A stretch of DNA of 64,000 nucleotides from Proteus appendicitidis. GTDB taxonomy: Bacteria > Pseudomonadota > Gammaproteobacteria > Enterobacterales > Enterobacteriaceae. This document shows, in pieces, positions 36,088-46,388 of this stretch. A program made the translations under genes and the position numbers. How positions within the stretch are numbered: the stretch's first letter is position 1; the number at the start of each line of letters is the position of its first letter. Location: contig NZ_CP127389.1 in NCBI RefSeq assembly GCF_030271835.1, forward strand, positions 3,632,001 through 3,696,000, in the 5' to 3' direction. The notes under the pieces were generated by a model that saw nothing but the letters and a program-made list of their open reading frames with translations, was not told the origin of the DNA and made no database searches.

Positions 36088-36944
36088 TCTATTTCTACCT
36101 TCTTATGCAGTAGCTTCACGGCTCGGTAATACACAAACAGCATGAGTCCCATCACCAATGTTAAACAAATACTGGTGGCTGCACCAAAAGGCCAGTCACG
36201 AATATTTAAGAATTGGCTCTTAATTACGTTACCAATTAATAAGTTTTTCGCGCCACCCATTAGATCAGCAACAAAGAATAAGCCCATCGCAGGTAACATC
36301 ACGAGTAAACAACCCGCAATAATGCCCGGCATTGTTAATGGAATAATAATACGAATAAAGGTTTGAAATTTATTAGCACCTAAATCGCGCGCTGCCTCTA
36401 AACAAGGTTTATCTAACTTTTCAATGCTGGAATATAACGGTAATACCATGAAAGGTAATAAAATATAAACCAGTCCCAGCACTACAGCTTCTGGGGTATA
36501 AATAATTCTGAGTGGCTTATCTATAAGTCCAATCCACAACAGGAATTCGTTAAAATAACCTTTCGTACTTAGGAATATTTTTAATCCATAAATACGAATA
36601 AGCGAGTTTGTCCAAAAAGGTACAATCAATAAAAACAACATTAATGGCTGTATTTTCTTAGGCATTTTTGCAAGGAAATAAGCAAAGGGATAACCTAATA
36701 ATAAACAAGCTAATGTTGCAACCACCGCCATATGAATAGAATGCAGTAACACTTCTGCATACATAGGATCAAATAAGCGATAGTAGTTATCGAGTGTAAA
36801 GACCATCTCGACAAGGTTGGCATCATCACGCGTTAAAAAACTGGTCGCAATGATCATGATATTCGGCAAGAAGACGAACACCATCAACCAACCCACAACA
36901 CCAGTAATAACGATGTTTTGAAATAGTTTACGTGTTTTCTTCAT
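36084..36944 (-). CDS. potB: Spermidine/putrescine ABC permease PotB
   Basis: The ATG at 36944 starts the family-like N-terminus ([28 protein letters not shown]). It lies inside the last codons of potA, giving a 17-base overlap. A frame start at 36971 would extend further into potA. The 286-residue protein carries six helices and the EAA loop [27 protein letters not shown]. It forms the membrane channel with PotC. Confidence 0.94.
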   Translation of the reverse strand: MKKTRKLFQNIVITGVVGWLMVFVFLPNIMIIATSFLTRDDANLVEMVFTLDNYYRLFDPMYAEVLLHSIHMAVVATLACLLLGYPFAYFLAKMPKKIQPLMLFLLIVPFWTNSLIRIYGLKIFLSTKGYFNEFLLWIGLIDKPLRIIYTPEAVVLGLVYILLPFMVLPLYSSIEKLDKPCLEAARDLGANKFQTFIRIIIPLTMPGIIAGCLLVMLPAMGLFFVADLMGGAKNLLIGNVIKSQFLNIRDWPFGAATSICLTLVMGLMLFVYYRAVKLLHKKVEIE

Positions 36945-38043
36945 CTGCCAGCACGACCTCCCAGCTTTCAACCCAAGTTACTGCAATTTTTTGGTCTAAC
37001 GAGTGATCAACATCCGGATCATCTTCATTAAAGAATTCGCTGACCATGACCACCTTGCCATTTTCCATTTCAACAACAGAATCTAGCGTCATGCCTTTAT
37101 AGTTACGTTCACGAACATAACCAATTAGCCCAGGAAGGTTTTCAAGATCGTGAATTTCTTCAACACGGAGATCTTCTGGTCGAAGTAATACTTTGAGTTG
37201 CTGGTTTTGTGTCACAGGTAATGTGGTATAAATATCACATTCATGACCTTCAACATCGGCACGAATACGCGTTTCATCAATACGATGGAGCACCCGCGCA
37301 TCAAAGATATTAATTTCACCTATAAATTGCGCAACAAATAGATTTGTTGGCTCCTCATAAATTTCACGCGGAGTACCATCTTGCTCAATACGCCCTTCAC
37401 GCATCACCACGATCCGGTCTGACATGGTCAGCGCCTCTTCTTGGTCATGAGTCACGAAAATAAAGGTGATCCCTAATTTACGTTGTAAGGCTTTTAATTC
37501 ATTTTGCATCTGTTTACGTAGTTTGTAATCCAGTGCAGATAATGATTCATCAAGCAATAAGACCTTTGGTTTATTCACAACAGCACGCGCAATCGCGACA
37601 CGTTGTTGTTGTCCACCAGAAAGGTGTGCAGGACGCCGTTGTGCGAAATCTTCAAGTTGCACCATACGCAAGGCTTCTTCAACGCGAATATTAATCTCAT
37701 CAGCAGGCGTTTTTTGCATGCGAAGACCAAATGCGACGTTTTCAAAAACAGTCATATGTGGGAAAAGCGCGTAACTTTGAAAAACCGTATTTACAAAACG
37801 TTGTTCCGCTGGGATATCCGTAATATCTTGCCCATCAAGGATAATTTGCCCATCGTCAACGTCTTCTAAACCCGCGATTAAACGCAAAACCGTCGTCTTA
37901 CCACAGCCCGAAGGACCGAGGATGGTTAAAAACTCGCCATGGTTGATAGTGAGATCGAGGCGGGAAATAATTTGTTTTCCGTCGAAACCTTTACTTAAGG
38001 ATTTTAATTCGACAACTGGTGTCAGAGATGTTTTCTCAGTCAT
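36928..38043 (-). CDS. potA: Spermidine/putrescine ABC transporter ATPase PotA
   Basis: The 371-residue ATPase has Walker A at residues 43-50 (GPSGCGKT), the Q-loop FQSYALFP, the signature LSGGQQQR at 141-148 and Walker B VLLLDE at 161-166. The C-terminal TOBE domain (from about 250, [13 protein letters not shown]) is typical of PotA and involved in regulation by intracellular polyamine. It is the first gene of the potABCD locus. Its promoter must lie in the following ~500-base gap. Confidence 0.96.
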   Translation of the reverse strand: MTEKTSLTPVVELKSLSKGFDGKQIISRLDLTINHGEFLTILGPSGCGKTTVLRLIAGLEDVDDGQIILDGQDITDIPAEQRFVNTVFQSYALFPHMTVFENVAFGLRMQKTPADEINIRVEEALRMVQLEDFAQRRPAHLSGGQQQRVAIARAVVNKPKVLLLDESLSALDYKLRKQMQNELKALQRKLGITFIFVTHDQEEALTMSDRIVVMREGRIEQDGTPREIYEEPTNLFVAQFIGEINIFDARVLHRIDETRIRADVEGHECDIYTTLPVTQNQQLKVLLRPEDLRVEEIHDLENLPGLIGYVRERNYKGMTLDSVVEMENGKVVMVSEFFNEDDPDVDHSLDQKIAVTWVESWEVVLADEENT

Positions 38044-38589
38044 TTAAGGTAATACTCTATCCCGAAGAATAATGCAGATAGAACCGCCACTGGAAAAGAC
38101 TGTGTGAGCTGCCGGAGCATTATGCTCCACAGAAGCCCAAAACCAGCGACGCCGTATGTATAGTACAAGCGGAAAATGATAAACGCAGTGGCGTGAAATT
38201 GAAAGCAAAAAGGTGCATAAACAATGAAAAACTATTCATATTTAAGTTTTTCATCATAAACCATGCCCTTTAGGGTTTAAGCTAAAAACACAATAAAATC
38301 AAAATGCTATTAATTTATATAAATCGTAAAAATCGATTAAGTTTATAATTAAATAAATTTTCTCTTAGAAGTTGTCTAATCGCCTTATTTTCCTATAAAA
38401 ACTTATTAGCTCGTTTATTTGCAACGCTATTTTATGGTCGTTGTTTATACAAAAAAAGTGAGCTAAATTACGCTTCTTTTTATACTTTTATCTTATGATG
38501 ATGATAAAAACTTTATATTTCATATAGATGAAATTTGGATAACACCTCCTAGCCTTTAGAAGGTGTTAAAGGAATTAATACTATTGTGT
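38044..38589. other. Intergenic region upstream of potA
   Basis: About 545 bases without a credible gene. Near potA it is less AT-rich and holds a perfect palindrome GGAGCAT-T-ATGCTCC (38114-38128) that could be an operator or leader hairpin. The right end holds a possible hairpin AACACCT/AGGTGTT (38541-38567) after the protease gene, without a T run. The rest is AT-rich with nothing recognisable. Confidence 0.55.
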
Positions 38590-39882
38590 TTAATGACGTT
38601 TTATTAATTTTTTTAAATATAAAATTGCGTTATTCACATTCGGTAAAGGGCCAATTTTGTCATTTAACAGTGGGAATGTGCCTGTTCTAATTAATAAGTC
38701 ACGCATTTGTATCGGCGTTAACACACTGTTTGTACGGTCTTTATACCAAGATTGGATCACAGCAGCAGCTCCCGCAACTAAAGCACTGGCTGACGATGTT
38801 CCACTAAAATTAGCAGTATAAGTATGGTTATCATCACTTCGAAACAGGTCACCATAACCTGCGGTTGCAACATCCTCTCCCCATGCTTGTACATGAATAG
38901 GTGAACCATGCGTTGAGAAAGGTAATCGATTTAATGTATAAGGCGAACCAGCACCAACACGTATTGAGTTATTATCATGGCGCTGTCGATAACTTTCATA
39001 AGCAGGTAAATCTAGATCTACCCCTCCATTACCTGCTGCCATAATCACAATGATCCCAGCATCTGTTAATGCACGAGTTGCTTCCCAAATGTGCATTTCA
39101 TAATCCGCAGGTACATAAGCTTGATGTTCACAAATTGTCTGCATTTCATATAAAACAATATCACCAGCATGTAATATGCGTTTACTCGCAATAATCGCGT
39201 CAATACGCCCACAAGTTAATTCAGAGATGGCATAAAACATATCTAATTTATAAGCGAGTCCAGTGATCCCTTTACCATCATTTTTTCCCATAATTAACCC
39301 TGCAACTGCTGTACCATGATCTGCCTGACTGGTTTTTTCATTAAATGGTAATAATGACGTAATATTATCTGTTGATAAATCATGATGAGAAAGATTGAAA
39401 TCCCATTCAATATCAGCAACTTGTATTCCTTGCCCGTATGCTTCTTGCTTCCATGCTTCACAGATCCCTAGCCCTTTAATTTTATTAATATTCACCATTT
39501 TTTCTGGCGTATTTAAGTATTGCTGATATTGAGTAAAATCAGGCGTAATGTTAGGAGGTTCAATAGGCTGTATCGGCACTGTTTGTACATATTCAATATC
39601 AGGGTGTTGTTCTAATATTTTAATTACTTCTTCTAAAGAATAATGTTTATTCTCTGGTAAATTAAGATAATAATATTTATTTAGATCATTAAAGTTTATT
39701 GAAATAGAATCAATATAACTTCTGGGCGGTAATGGATGAACAGATGATATTACCGGAACTAAAGGTATATTAGTTAAAAAGGAATGGTGCATTTCATGGG
39801 AAGTAGAAAATGACAATTTTTTATTATCATAATTAAGATTATTTAATTTTATAAGGATCTTTCTTTTAATGTTCATATTCAA
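38590..39882 (-). CDS. Subtilisin-family (S8) serine protease without obvious signal peptide
   Basis: This 430-residue protein has the complete subtilase triad: Asp157 in IQVADIEWDF, His189 in DHGTAVAG and Ser363 in FSGTSSASALVAGA, plus oxyanion Asn285 in MAAGNGG. The stretch around 80-105 (EEVIKILEQHPDIEYVQTVP) looks like the end of an inhibitory propeptide. The first 50 residues (MNMNIKRKILIKLNNLNYDNKK...) are polar and basic with no hydrophobic export signal. I do not recognise a named protease. It stands alone between potA and dusA and is AT-rich, suggesting acquisition. It could be a cytoplasmic or unconventionally exported enzyme. Confidence 0.88.
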   Translation of the reverse strand: MNMNIKRKILIKLNNLNYDNKKLSFSTSHEMHHSFLTNIPLVPVISSVHPLPPRSYIDSISINFNDLNKYYYLNLPENKHYSLEEVIKILEQHPDIEYVQTVPIQPIEPPNITPDFTQYQQYLNTPEKMVNINKIKGLGICEAWKQEAYGQGIQVADIEWDFNLSHHDLSTDNITSLLPFNEKTSQADHGTAVAGLIMGKNDGKGITGLAYKLDMFYAISELTCGRIDAIIASKRILHAGDIVLYEMQTICEHQAYVPADYEMHIWEATRALTDAGIIVIMAAGNGGVDLDLPAYESYRQRHDNNSIRVGAGSPYTLNRLPFSTHGSPIHVQAWGEDVATAGYGDLFRSDDNHTYTANFSGTSSASALVAGAAAVIQSWYKDRTNSVLTPIQMRDLLIRTGTFPLLNDKIGPLPNVNNAILYLKKLIKRH

Positions 39883-40163
39883 TGCTCCTCTTTTTATTTT
39901 TTCGCTTTATAGCGCGAAATCTTGAGCAGTGACTATTTCCATTTTTAATAGAGATAATACAAATAGGCTATTTTATAAAAACAAATATCAAGCCTATATT
40001 CTAAAAAATAGACTTAATATTATTTGAATGATGTTTGGCGTAGTTTTCCACAACAATCGCATATAACGATATCATCAGTGATAACAACCTCTGTTTTTAT
40101 CGGTTCAGGATGATATTTAAAATAATTCTAACATCAGATCCACCATGCGTTAGTCATTCTCTA

Positions 40164-40172
40164 TGCTATAAT
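40164..40172 (+). promoter_or_regulatory. Extended -10 promoter of dusA
   Basis: TGCTATAAT is a perfect extended -10 hexamer about 70 bases upstream of the dusA ATG. No clear -35 element accompanies it. The leader contains an inverted repeat CTACCCT (40186-40192) / AGGGTAG (40206-40212). The remaining 39883-40160 holds nothing else recognisable beyond the short repeat TATCA-TCAG-TGATA. Confidence 0.65.
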
Positions 40173-40242
40173 GCGCCCTCATTTTCTACCCTCATAAAAA
40201 AAACAAGGGTAGCAACGCCTAAATAGACGAAAGAATTACAGC

Positions 40243-41277
40243 ATGTCAGAAAATACAGAACTCAATAAACCAACAGAAAATCATCATGTTATTAGCCATT
40301 CAAATATATATAATTTGAACCGTTTCTCTGTTGCGCCGATGCTCGATTGGACTGATCGCCATTGTCGTTATTTCTTTCGTCAGCTCAGTAAAAATACCCT
40401 GCTTTATACTGAAATGGTCACAACAGGTGCCATCATTCATGGTAAAGGTGACTATCTAAAATACAGTGAAGAAGAACATCCCGTCTCTTTGCAGTTAGGT
40501 GGAAGTGATCCCCAAGCTTTAGCGCAATGTGCAAAATTGGCACAAGAGCGTGGCTATGATGAAATTAATTTAAATGTGGGATGCCCTTCAGATCGCGTAC
40601 AAAATGGGCGCTTTGGTGCTTGTTTAATGGGAGATGCACAACTCGTTGCCGATTGTGTAAAAGCCATGCGTGATGTCGTTGATATTCCTGTTACGGTAAA
40701 AACGCGTATTGGTATTGACGAGCTGGATAGCTACGAATTTCTATGTGATTTTATTGATACCGTCAGCCGTGATAATAACTGTGATACCTTTATTATTCAT
40801 GCCCGTAAAGCATGGTTATCAGGCTTAAGCCCGAAAGAAAACCGTGAAGTGCCTCCTTTAGATTATCCTCGTGTTTATCAATTAAAACGTGATTTTCCAC
40901 ATCTCACGATGGCAATTAATGGGGGGATTAAATCGCTAGAAGAAGCTAAAGAGCACTTAAAATATATGGATGGTGTGATGGTGGGTCGTGAGGCTTATCA
41001 AAATCCGTCAATTTTAACGCATGTTGATCATGAACTTTTTGACAATCAGCTACCCATTGCTGATGCAGTCAGTGCAGTAAAAGCAATGTATCCTTATATC
41101 GAAAAAGAACTCTCTCAGGGTACTTATTTAGGTCATGTTACGCGTCATATGTTGGGGATTTTCCAAGGTATCCCTGGTGCTCGACAATGGCGACGTCATT
41201 TAAGCGAAAACGCCCATAAACAGGGCGCTGATTTATCTGTTTTAGAAAATGCACTTAAATTTGTGACTGAAAAATAA
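40243..41277 (+). CDS. dusA: tRNA-dihydrouridine synthase A
   Basis: The 344-residue flavoprotein has the Dus signature ([20 protein letters not shown]), the catalytic Cys in [20 protein letters not shown], and the FMN-phosphate and tRNA-binding segments TVKTRIG and INGGIKS. It reduces U20/U20a in tRNA D-loops. Gene order dusA-qor-dnaB is the same as in E. coli. The N-terminus is about 20 residues longer than the conserved core, but a second in-frame start is not better supported. Confidence 0.96.
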   Translation: MSENTELNKPTENHHVISHSNIYNLNRFSVAPMLDWTDRHCRYFFRQLSKNTLLYTEMVTTGAIIHGKGDYLKYSEEEHPVSLQLGGSDPQALAQCAKLAQERGYDEINLNVGCPSDRVQNGRFGACLMGDAQLVADCVKAMRDVVDIPVTVKTRIGIDELDSYEFLCDFIDTVSRDNNCDTFIIHARKAWLSGLSPKENREVPPLDYPRVYQLKRDFPHLTMAINGGIKSLEEAKEHLKYMDGVMVGREAYQNPSILTHVDHELFDNQLPIADAVSAVKAMYPYIEKELSQGTYLGHVTRHMLGIFQGIPGARQWRRHLSENAHKQGADLSVLENALKFVTEK

Positions 41278-41294
41278 TTAAGTAATAAATACTC

Positions 41295-41331
41295 AAAACC
41301 TATTTAATTTATTTTAAATAGGTTTTAGATT
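41295..41331. terminator. Terminator between convergent dusA and qor
   Basis: A 13-bp perfect stem (AAAACCTATTTAA at 41295-41307 and TTAAATAGGTTTT at 41314-41326) sits 18 bases after dusA and just beyond the end of qor. It can work in both directions. Confidence 0.85.
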
Positions 41332-41344
41332 TTAAAAATAACAA

Positions 41345-42328
41345 TTAAGGAATAAGTAAGCTTGATCCTTGAGATTGTCTACTTTCAAGGTAACGATGTG
41401 CCTCTTTCGCATCTGCTAAAGCAAATTTCTGATTATCTGGCACACTTACATCAATTTTACCGCTACCAATTAACGTAAATAGCGCTTCACTTGCGGCATC
41501 TAGCTCTTCACGCGTTGTGATATAACCCGAAATAGATGGGCGCGTCACATACAGAGAACCTTTTTTATTGAGAATACCTAAATCAACACCCGTTACGGCA
41601 CCTGATGCATTGCCAAAACTCACCATTAAGCCACGGCGTTGCAAGCAGTCTAACGAATCTAACCACGTTGCTTTACCAACAGAATCGTAAACAACAGGCA
41701 CTTTTTGATTATTAGTTAGCGCCAACACACGTTCCACAATCGACTCAGTCTGGTAATTAATCACTTCCCATGCACCTGCGGTTTTTGCTTTGGCAACTTT
41801 TTCATCGCTGCCTGCTGTACCAATCATTTTCGCACCAATGGCTTTCGCCCATTGGCTTGCAATTAAACCAACGCCACCAGCAGCCGCATGGAATAAGAAG
41901 GTTTCACCCGCTTGTAATTTATAGGTTTCATTGAAGAGATAATAAACTGTTAATCCTTTTAAGAAAGAGGCGGCAGCTTGTTCAAAAGAGATATTATCAG
42001 GCAGACGTGCCACTTTATTTTCTGGTACATTATGCGTATCGCTATAAGCCCCTAATGGAGATTGTGCATAAACAACTCTGTCCCCTTCTTTTAGTGAAGT
42101 CACTTTAGCGCCTGTTTTGATAATAATGCCCGCAGCTTCAGTGCCTAATCCACTTGGGAATTGGCTTACAGGATATAACCCGCTACGTACATAAGTATCA
42201 ATATAGTTAATACCAATTGCCTTATTGGCAACTTGAACTTCATGATCGCCAAGAGGAGCGGGTGTAAATGTTGCAAACTCAAGAACATCTACATCGCCAT
42301 GAGTTGCAAATTGAATACGATTAGCCAT
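41345..42328 (-). CDS. qor: NADPH:quinone oxidoreductase (zeta-crystallin type)
   Basis: The 327-residue MDR-family protein has the quinone reductase signature (NYIDTYVRSGLYP), the nucleotide-binding FHAAAGGVGLIASQWAKAIGAKMIGTAGSDEK, and no catalytic zinc ligands. It reduces quinones with NADPH, by one-electron transfer in the E. coli homologue. It is divergent from dnaB, sharing a 155-base intergenic region with a notable palindrome. Confidence 0.95.
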   Translation of the reverse strand: MANRIQFATHGDVDVLEFATFTPAPLGDHEVQVANKAIGINYIDTYVRSGLYPVSQFPSGLGTEAAGIIIKTGAKVTSLKEGDRVVYAQSPLGAYSDTHNVPENKVARLPDNISFEQAAASFLKGLTVYYLFNETYKLQAGETFLFHAAAGGVGLIASQWAKAIGAKMIGTAGSDEKVAKAKTAGAWEVINYQTESIVERVLALTNNQKVPVVYDSVGKATWLDSLDCLQRRGLMVSFGNASGAVTGVDLGILNKKGSLYVTRPSISGYITTREELDAASEALFTLIGSGKIDVSVPDNQKFALADAKEAHRYLESRQSQGSSLLIP

Positions 42329-42433
42329 TACTATCTCCTTTGTAGGATGAGAGATTAAATAAACGAGCGCAAAAAGACCTTCAGAGATAATGACAAAGGA
42401 TAGCTATTTCTACAAGGCACAGATAATTGGGTT

Positions 42434-42451
42434 AGCGTATACTAATACGCT
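42434..42451. promoter_or_regulatory. Inverted repeat in the qor-dnaB intergenic region
   Basis: AGCGTAT-ACTA-ATACGCT has perfect 7-bp arms and extends to 10 bp with one mismatch (GTTAGCG versus CGCTGAC). It lies 33 bases before dnaB and 106 bases before qor, in a position to control either promoter. The binding protein is unknown. Confidence 0.6.
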
Positions 42452-42483
42452 GACTGACACTTTTTCGATTTTATGCAGGATTT

Positions 42484-43893
42484 ATGGCCAGAAACAAGAC
42501 CACTGACAAGCTGATGTCTGATATTAAAGACCGACAAATGGAGGGATTAAAGCTACCTCCCCATTCGCTGGAAGCAGAGCAGTCCGTGTTAGGCGGTCTG
42601 ATGATAGATAATGAACGTTGGGATAATGTTTCTGAACGCGTCACCGCTGAAGATTTTTATAGCCGACCTCATCGTACTATTTTCTCGCAAATGCAACGTT
42701 TGTTGGAATTAGGCAAGCCTATCGATCTTATTACGCTATCCGAAGCATTAGAACAAAATGCGGAGTTAGACAGTGTAGGAGGTTTTGCTTATTTAGCCGA
42801 ACTTTCAAAAAATACGCCAAGTGCGGCGAACATCAACGCTTATGCGGATATCGTCCGAGAGCGTGCGGTTGTTCGCGATATGATAAAAGTTGCCAACGAA
42901 ATTGCAGATGCAGGTTTTGATCCTCAAGGACGCACCAGTGAAGATCTACTCGACTTTGCTGAATCAAGAGTGTTCCAAATTGCTGAAACAAGAGCCAATA
43001 AAGATGAAGGCCCTAAAGCAATAGACGCTATTTTAGAAGAGACGGTTGAAAAGATAGAACAGCTCTATCAAAAACCTCATGATGGTGTCACAGGGGTTTC
43101 CAGTGGTTATCAAGATCTAGATAAAAAAACCGCAGGATTACAAAAGTCAGATTTAATTATTGTTGCTGCACGTCCTTCTATGGGTAAAACCACATTTGCC
43201 ATGAACTTATGTGAAAATGCGGCAATGACGGAAGAAAAACCCGTCCTTATCTTCAGTTTAGAGATGCCCGGCAACCAAATCATGATGCGTATGTTGGCAT
43301 CATTATCTCGTGTCGATCAGACAAGAATTCGTACAGGGCAGCTTGATGATGAGGATTGGGCGCGTATTTCAAGCACCATGGGTATTTTGCTTGAAAAGCG
43401 CAATATGTACATCGATGACTCATCGGGTTTAACACCAACAGAAGTTCGCTCTCGCGCTCGCCGTATTTATCGTGAACATGGCGGTTTAAGCCTTATCATG
43501 ATTGACTACTTGCAGCTAATGAGAGTACCTTCATTATCTGAAAATAGAACATTAGAAATTGCTGAAATTTCTCGTTCTTTAAAAGCGTTAGCTAAAGAAT
43601 TACAAGTTCCTGTGGTTGCTTTATCACAGTTAAACCGTAGTTTGGAACAACGTGCTGATAAACGCCCTGTTAACTCCGACTTACGTGAATCAGGCTCTAT
43701 TGAGCAAGATGCTGACCTTATCATGTTTATTTATCGTGATGAGGTTTACCACGAAAGTAGTGATTTAAAAGGGGTTGCAGAAATCATCATCGGTAAACAA
43801 CGTAACGGCCCAATTGGTACAGTCAGGCTGACCTTTAACGGTCAATGGTCACGTTTTGATAACTATGCTGGTCCTGCTTACGATGATGAATAA
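42484..43893 (+). CDS. dnaB: Replicative DNA helicase DnaB
   Basis: The 469-residue protein has the N-terminal dimerising domain (PPHSLEAEQSVLGGLMID), a linker helix that binds primase, and the RecA-like motor with Walker A ARPSMGKTT at residues 229-237, Walker B LIMIDYLQLM, and the arginine finger region in GSIEQDADLIMFIYRDEVY. It unwinds DNA as a hexamer on the lagging strand. AGGA precedes the ATG. No intein is present. Confidence 0.98.
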   Translation: MARNKTTDKLMSDIKDRQMEGLKLPPHSLEAEQSVLGGLMIDNERWDNVSERVTAEDFYSRPHRTIFSQMQRLLELGKPIDLITLSEALEQNAELDSVGGFAYLAELSKNTPSAANINAYADIVRERAVVRDMIKVANEIADAGFDPQGRTSEDLLDFAESRVFQIAETRANKDEGPKAIDAILEETVEKIEQLYQKPHDGVTGVSSGYQDLDKKTAGLQKSDLIIVAARPSMGKTTFAMNLCENAAMTEEKPVLIFSLEMPGNQIMMRMLASLSRVDQTRIRTGQLDDEDWARISSTMGILLEKRNMYIDDSSGLTPTEVRSRARRIYREHGGLSLIMIDYLQLMRVPSLSENRTLEIAEISRSLKALAKELQVPVVALSQLNRSLEQRADKRPVNSDLRESGSIEQDADLIMFIYRDEVYHESSDLKGVAEIIIGKQRNGPIGTVRLTFNGQWSRFDNYAGPAYDDE

Positions 43894-43933
43894 TCACTAA
43901 CCTTGACTTAATGAAAGGAAGTATTGGAATAAT

Positions 43934-45025
43934 ATGAAAGCGGCAACCGCAGTGATAGATCGCCGCGCTCTGCGTCACAATTTTCAGCATGTGAGAGACT
44001 ATGCCCCACATAGCCACCTGATAGCTGTCGTGAAAGCAAACGCTTATGGTCATGGGTTATTAGAAACAGCATATACCTTAATGGACAATGCTGATTGTTT
44101 TGGTGTTGCGCGTATTGGTGAAGCATTAACCTTACGAAGTGGGGGAATTGTAAAACCCATTCTTCTGTTAGAGGGCTTTTTTGATGTCGCTGACCTACCT
44201 ATTTTAGTCGTCAACCACATTGAAACGGTTGTTCATAGCCAAGAGCAATTAGAAGCATTAGAACAGGCAAACTTAGATGAACCGGTCAAAGTATGGATGA
44301 AAATTGATACGGGGATGCACCGTTTAGGAGTGCGGCCTGAAGATGCACAAGCCTTCTATTTACGACTTTCTGCCTGCAAAAATGTACAACAACCTGTCAA
44401 TATTGTAAGCCATTTTAGTCGCGCTGATGAGCCAGATGTTCCTGAAGTAACACAAAAACAAATCTCACTATTTCAAGATTTTATTCAAGATAAAGCCGGT
44501 GATAAATCTATCGCCGCTTCTGCTGGTATTTTATTTTGGCCTCAAGTCCATTATCAGTGGGTTCGCCCCGGTATTATTACTTATGGTATCTCTCCCACTG
44601 GTGATGAAAGAACGGGTAAAGATTTTGGCTTAACTCCTGCAATGACACTGAAAACAAGCCTGATTGCCGTTCGTAAACATAAAGCGGGTGAGCCTGTTGG
44701 TTATGGTGGTACATGGGTAAGTGAAAAAGACACTTATCTTGGTGTGATCGCGATTGGTTATGGCGATGGTTATCCTCGTAGCGCACCTTCAGGTACGCCT
44801 GTGTGGATCAATGGTCGAAAAGTGCCTATTGTTGGTCGAGTTTCAATGGATATGATAAGCGTCGATTTGGGGACAGAACTGGTTGATAGTGTTGGTGATG
44901 AAGCAATTTTATGGGGAGATATATTGCCCGTAGAAGAAATTGCCAAATATAGTGGTATTAGCGCCTATGAGTTGATTACGAAATTAACCTCGCGCGTCAT
45001 CATGGAATACCTAGACGAACAATAA
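43934..45025 (+). CDS. alr: Biosynthetic alanine racemase
   Basis: The 363-residue PLP enzyme has the cofactor lysine Lys34 in [11 protein letters not shown] and the catalytic tyrosine region [12 protein letters not shown]. The domain-closing C-terminal strand region ([14 protein letters not shown]) is also present. It supplies D-alanine for peptidoglycan. It lies 40 bases after dnaB, as in E. coli, and just before tyrB. Position and length match Alr rather than catabolic DadX. Confidence 0.96.
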   Translation: MKAATAVIDRRALRHNFQHVRDYAPHSHLIAVVKANAYGHGLLETAYTLMDNADCFGVARIGEALTLRSGGIVKPILLLEGFFDVADLPILVVNHIETVVHSQEQLEALEQANLDEPVKVWMKIDTGMHRLGVRPEDAQAFYLRLSACKNVQQPVNIVSHFSRADEPDVPEVTQKQISLFQDFIQDKAGDKSIAASAGILFWPQVHYQWVRPGIITYGISPTGDERTGKDFGLTPAMTLKTSLIAVRKHKAGEPVGYGGTWVSEKDTYLGVIAIGYGDGYPRSAPSGTPVWINGRKVPIVGRVSMDMISVDLGTELVDSVGDEAILWGDILPVEEIAKYSGISAYELITKLTSRVIMEYLDEQ

Positions 45026-45078
45026 TACAGACGATATTGTATCCCTATGACACACTAAAAGTGATTGGAGAAGAAGCC

Positions 45079-46275
45079 GTGTTTCAACAGGTTGAAGCGT
45101 TTCCGGGAGATCCGATTCTCTCATTGATGGATGTTTATAACAAAGACCCACGTCAGGATAAAATTAATTTAAGCATTGGTCTTTATTATGACGAAGAAGG
45201 CAAGACCCCTATTTTAGGAACAGTTTCCGTTGCACGTCAGCAACTTAATGCCATGACTCCTACCGCAACACTTTATTTACCAATGGAAGGGCTGGCACCT
45301 TATCGCAGCGAAATTCAAGATCTCCTTTTCGGTGCAGATAATCCTCTCATTGCAGAAAAGAAAATTGCCACAATCCAAACATTAGGTGGATCAGGGGCAT
45401 TAAAAGTGGGTGCTGATTTTCTGCATCGCTATTTCCCAGGATCAGAAGTGTGGATAAGTGATCCAACTTGGGATAACCATGCCTCTATTTTTGCTGGCTC
45501 TGGTTTCAAGGTGAATTACTACCCTTACTTTGATCCTGAAACCAAAGGCGTAAAATTTGAAGCGCTACTCGATTGCTTTAAAAATCTGCCTGAAAAAAGC
45601 ATCGTATTGATGCACCCATGTTGCCACAATCCAACAGGCTCTGATCTGACTAAAGATCAATGGGATCAAGTCACTGAAGTATTAAAAGCTCGCCAAGCAA
45701 TTCCATTCTTAGATATTGCTTATCAAGGCTTTGCTGAAAATTTAGATGAAGATGCTTACGCTATTCGTACTATGGCAAAAGCAGGATTACCGATACTTAT
45801 CAGTAACTCTTTTTCAAAAATATTTGGGATCTACGGTGAACGTGCTGGTGGTCTATCGATTGTTTGTGATAATGCCACTGAATGCGAAAATGTATTAGGC
45901 CAGTTAAAAGCGGGTGTACGTCGTATCTATTCAAGCCCTGCAAATTATGGTGCGCAAATTGTCAATAGAGTGCTATCAGACCAAGTTTTAACGGCACAAT
46001 GGCAAAAAGAAGTCGCGCATATGCGTGATCGCATTAAAGAAATGCGCGTTACTTTAGTCGAAGCTTTAAAAATTGCCCTGCCTGAAAAGAATTTTGATCA
46101 TCTATTAACTCAACGCGGTATGTTCAGCTATACCGGTTTTACACAAGCACAAGTTGATAGATTACGTGACGAATTTGGTATTTATCTTGTCGGTACTGGC
46201 CGTGTTTGTATGGCGGGTGTTAATACAGGTAATGTTCAGCGTATTGCACAAGCTTTTGCGGCTGTAAGTATTTAA
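45079..46275 (+). CDS. tyrB: Aromatic amino acid aminotransferase
   Basis: The start is the GTG at 45079: GGAGAAG lies 8 bases upstream and the product then begins [20 protein letters not shown], matching TyrB of relatives (398 residues). A TTG at 45037 would add 14 unrelated residues. The PLP lysine lies in [17 protein letters not shown]. The conserved HPCCHNPTG and final GLR-like regions are present. It makes Tyr, Phe and Leu from keto acids. No TyrR box was identified in the 53 bases after alr. Confidence 0.95.
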   Translation: MFQQVEAFPGDPILSLMDVYNKDPRQDKINLSIGLYYDEEGKTPILGTVSVARQQLNAMTPTATLYLPMEGLAPYRSEIQDLLFGADNPLIAEKKIATIQTLGGSGALKVGADFLHRYFPGSEVWISDPTWDNHASIFAGSGFKVNYYPYFDPETKGVKFEALLDCFKNLPEKSIVLMHPCCHNPTGSDLTKDQWDQVTEVLKARQAIPFLDIAYQGFAENLDEDAYAIRTMAKAGLPILISNSFSKIFGIYGERAGGLSIVCDNATECENVLGQLKAGVRRIYSSPANYGAQIVNRVLSDQVLTAQWQKEVAHMRDRIKEMRVTLVEALKIALPEKNFDHLLTQRGMFSYTGFTQAQVDRLRDEFGIYLVGTGRVCMAGVNTGNVQRIAQAFAAVSI

Positions 46276-46302
46276 GCCAATCAACACAATTTCACGATAA
46301 AA

Positions 46303-46340
46303 AAATACCTGCCTATTTTCATAAGCAGGTATTTCTTTTT
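46303..46340 (+). terminator. Terminator of tyrB
   Basis: A perfect 10-bp stem (AAATACCTGC at 46303-46312 and GCAGGTATTT at 46325-46334) with a 12-base loop is followed by CTTTTT, 28 bases after the tyrB stop. Confidence 0.9.
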
Positions 46341-46388
46341 ACTGCAATACTGCATCACAACATCACTGTCGCTTTAGGTTTTCGCCTT

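Noticed and set aside
38541..38567. Terminator for the subtilase gene
   Set aside because: The 7-bp stem is not followed by a T run on the coding strand, so it is only mentioned in the intergenic entry.
45037..45078. TTG start for tyrB
   Set aside because: The added residues do not match TyrB and the ribosome site GGAGAAG is correctly spaced for the GTG at 45079.
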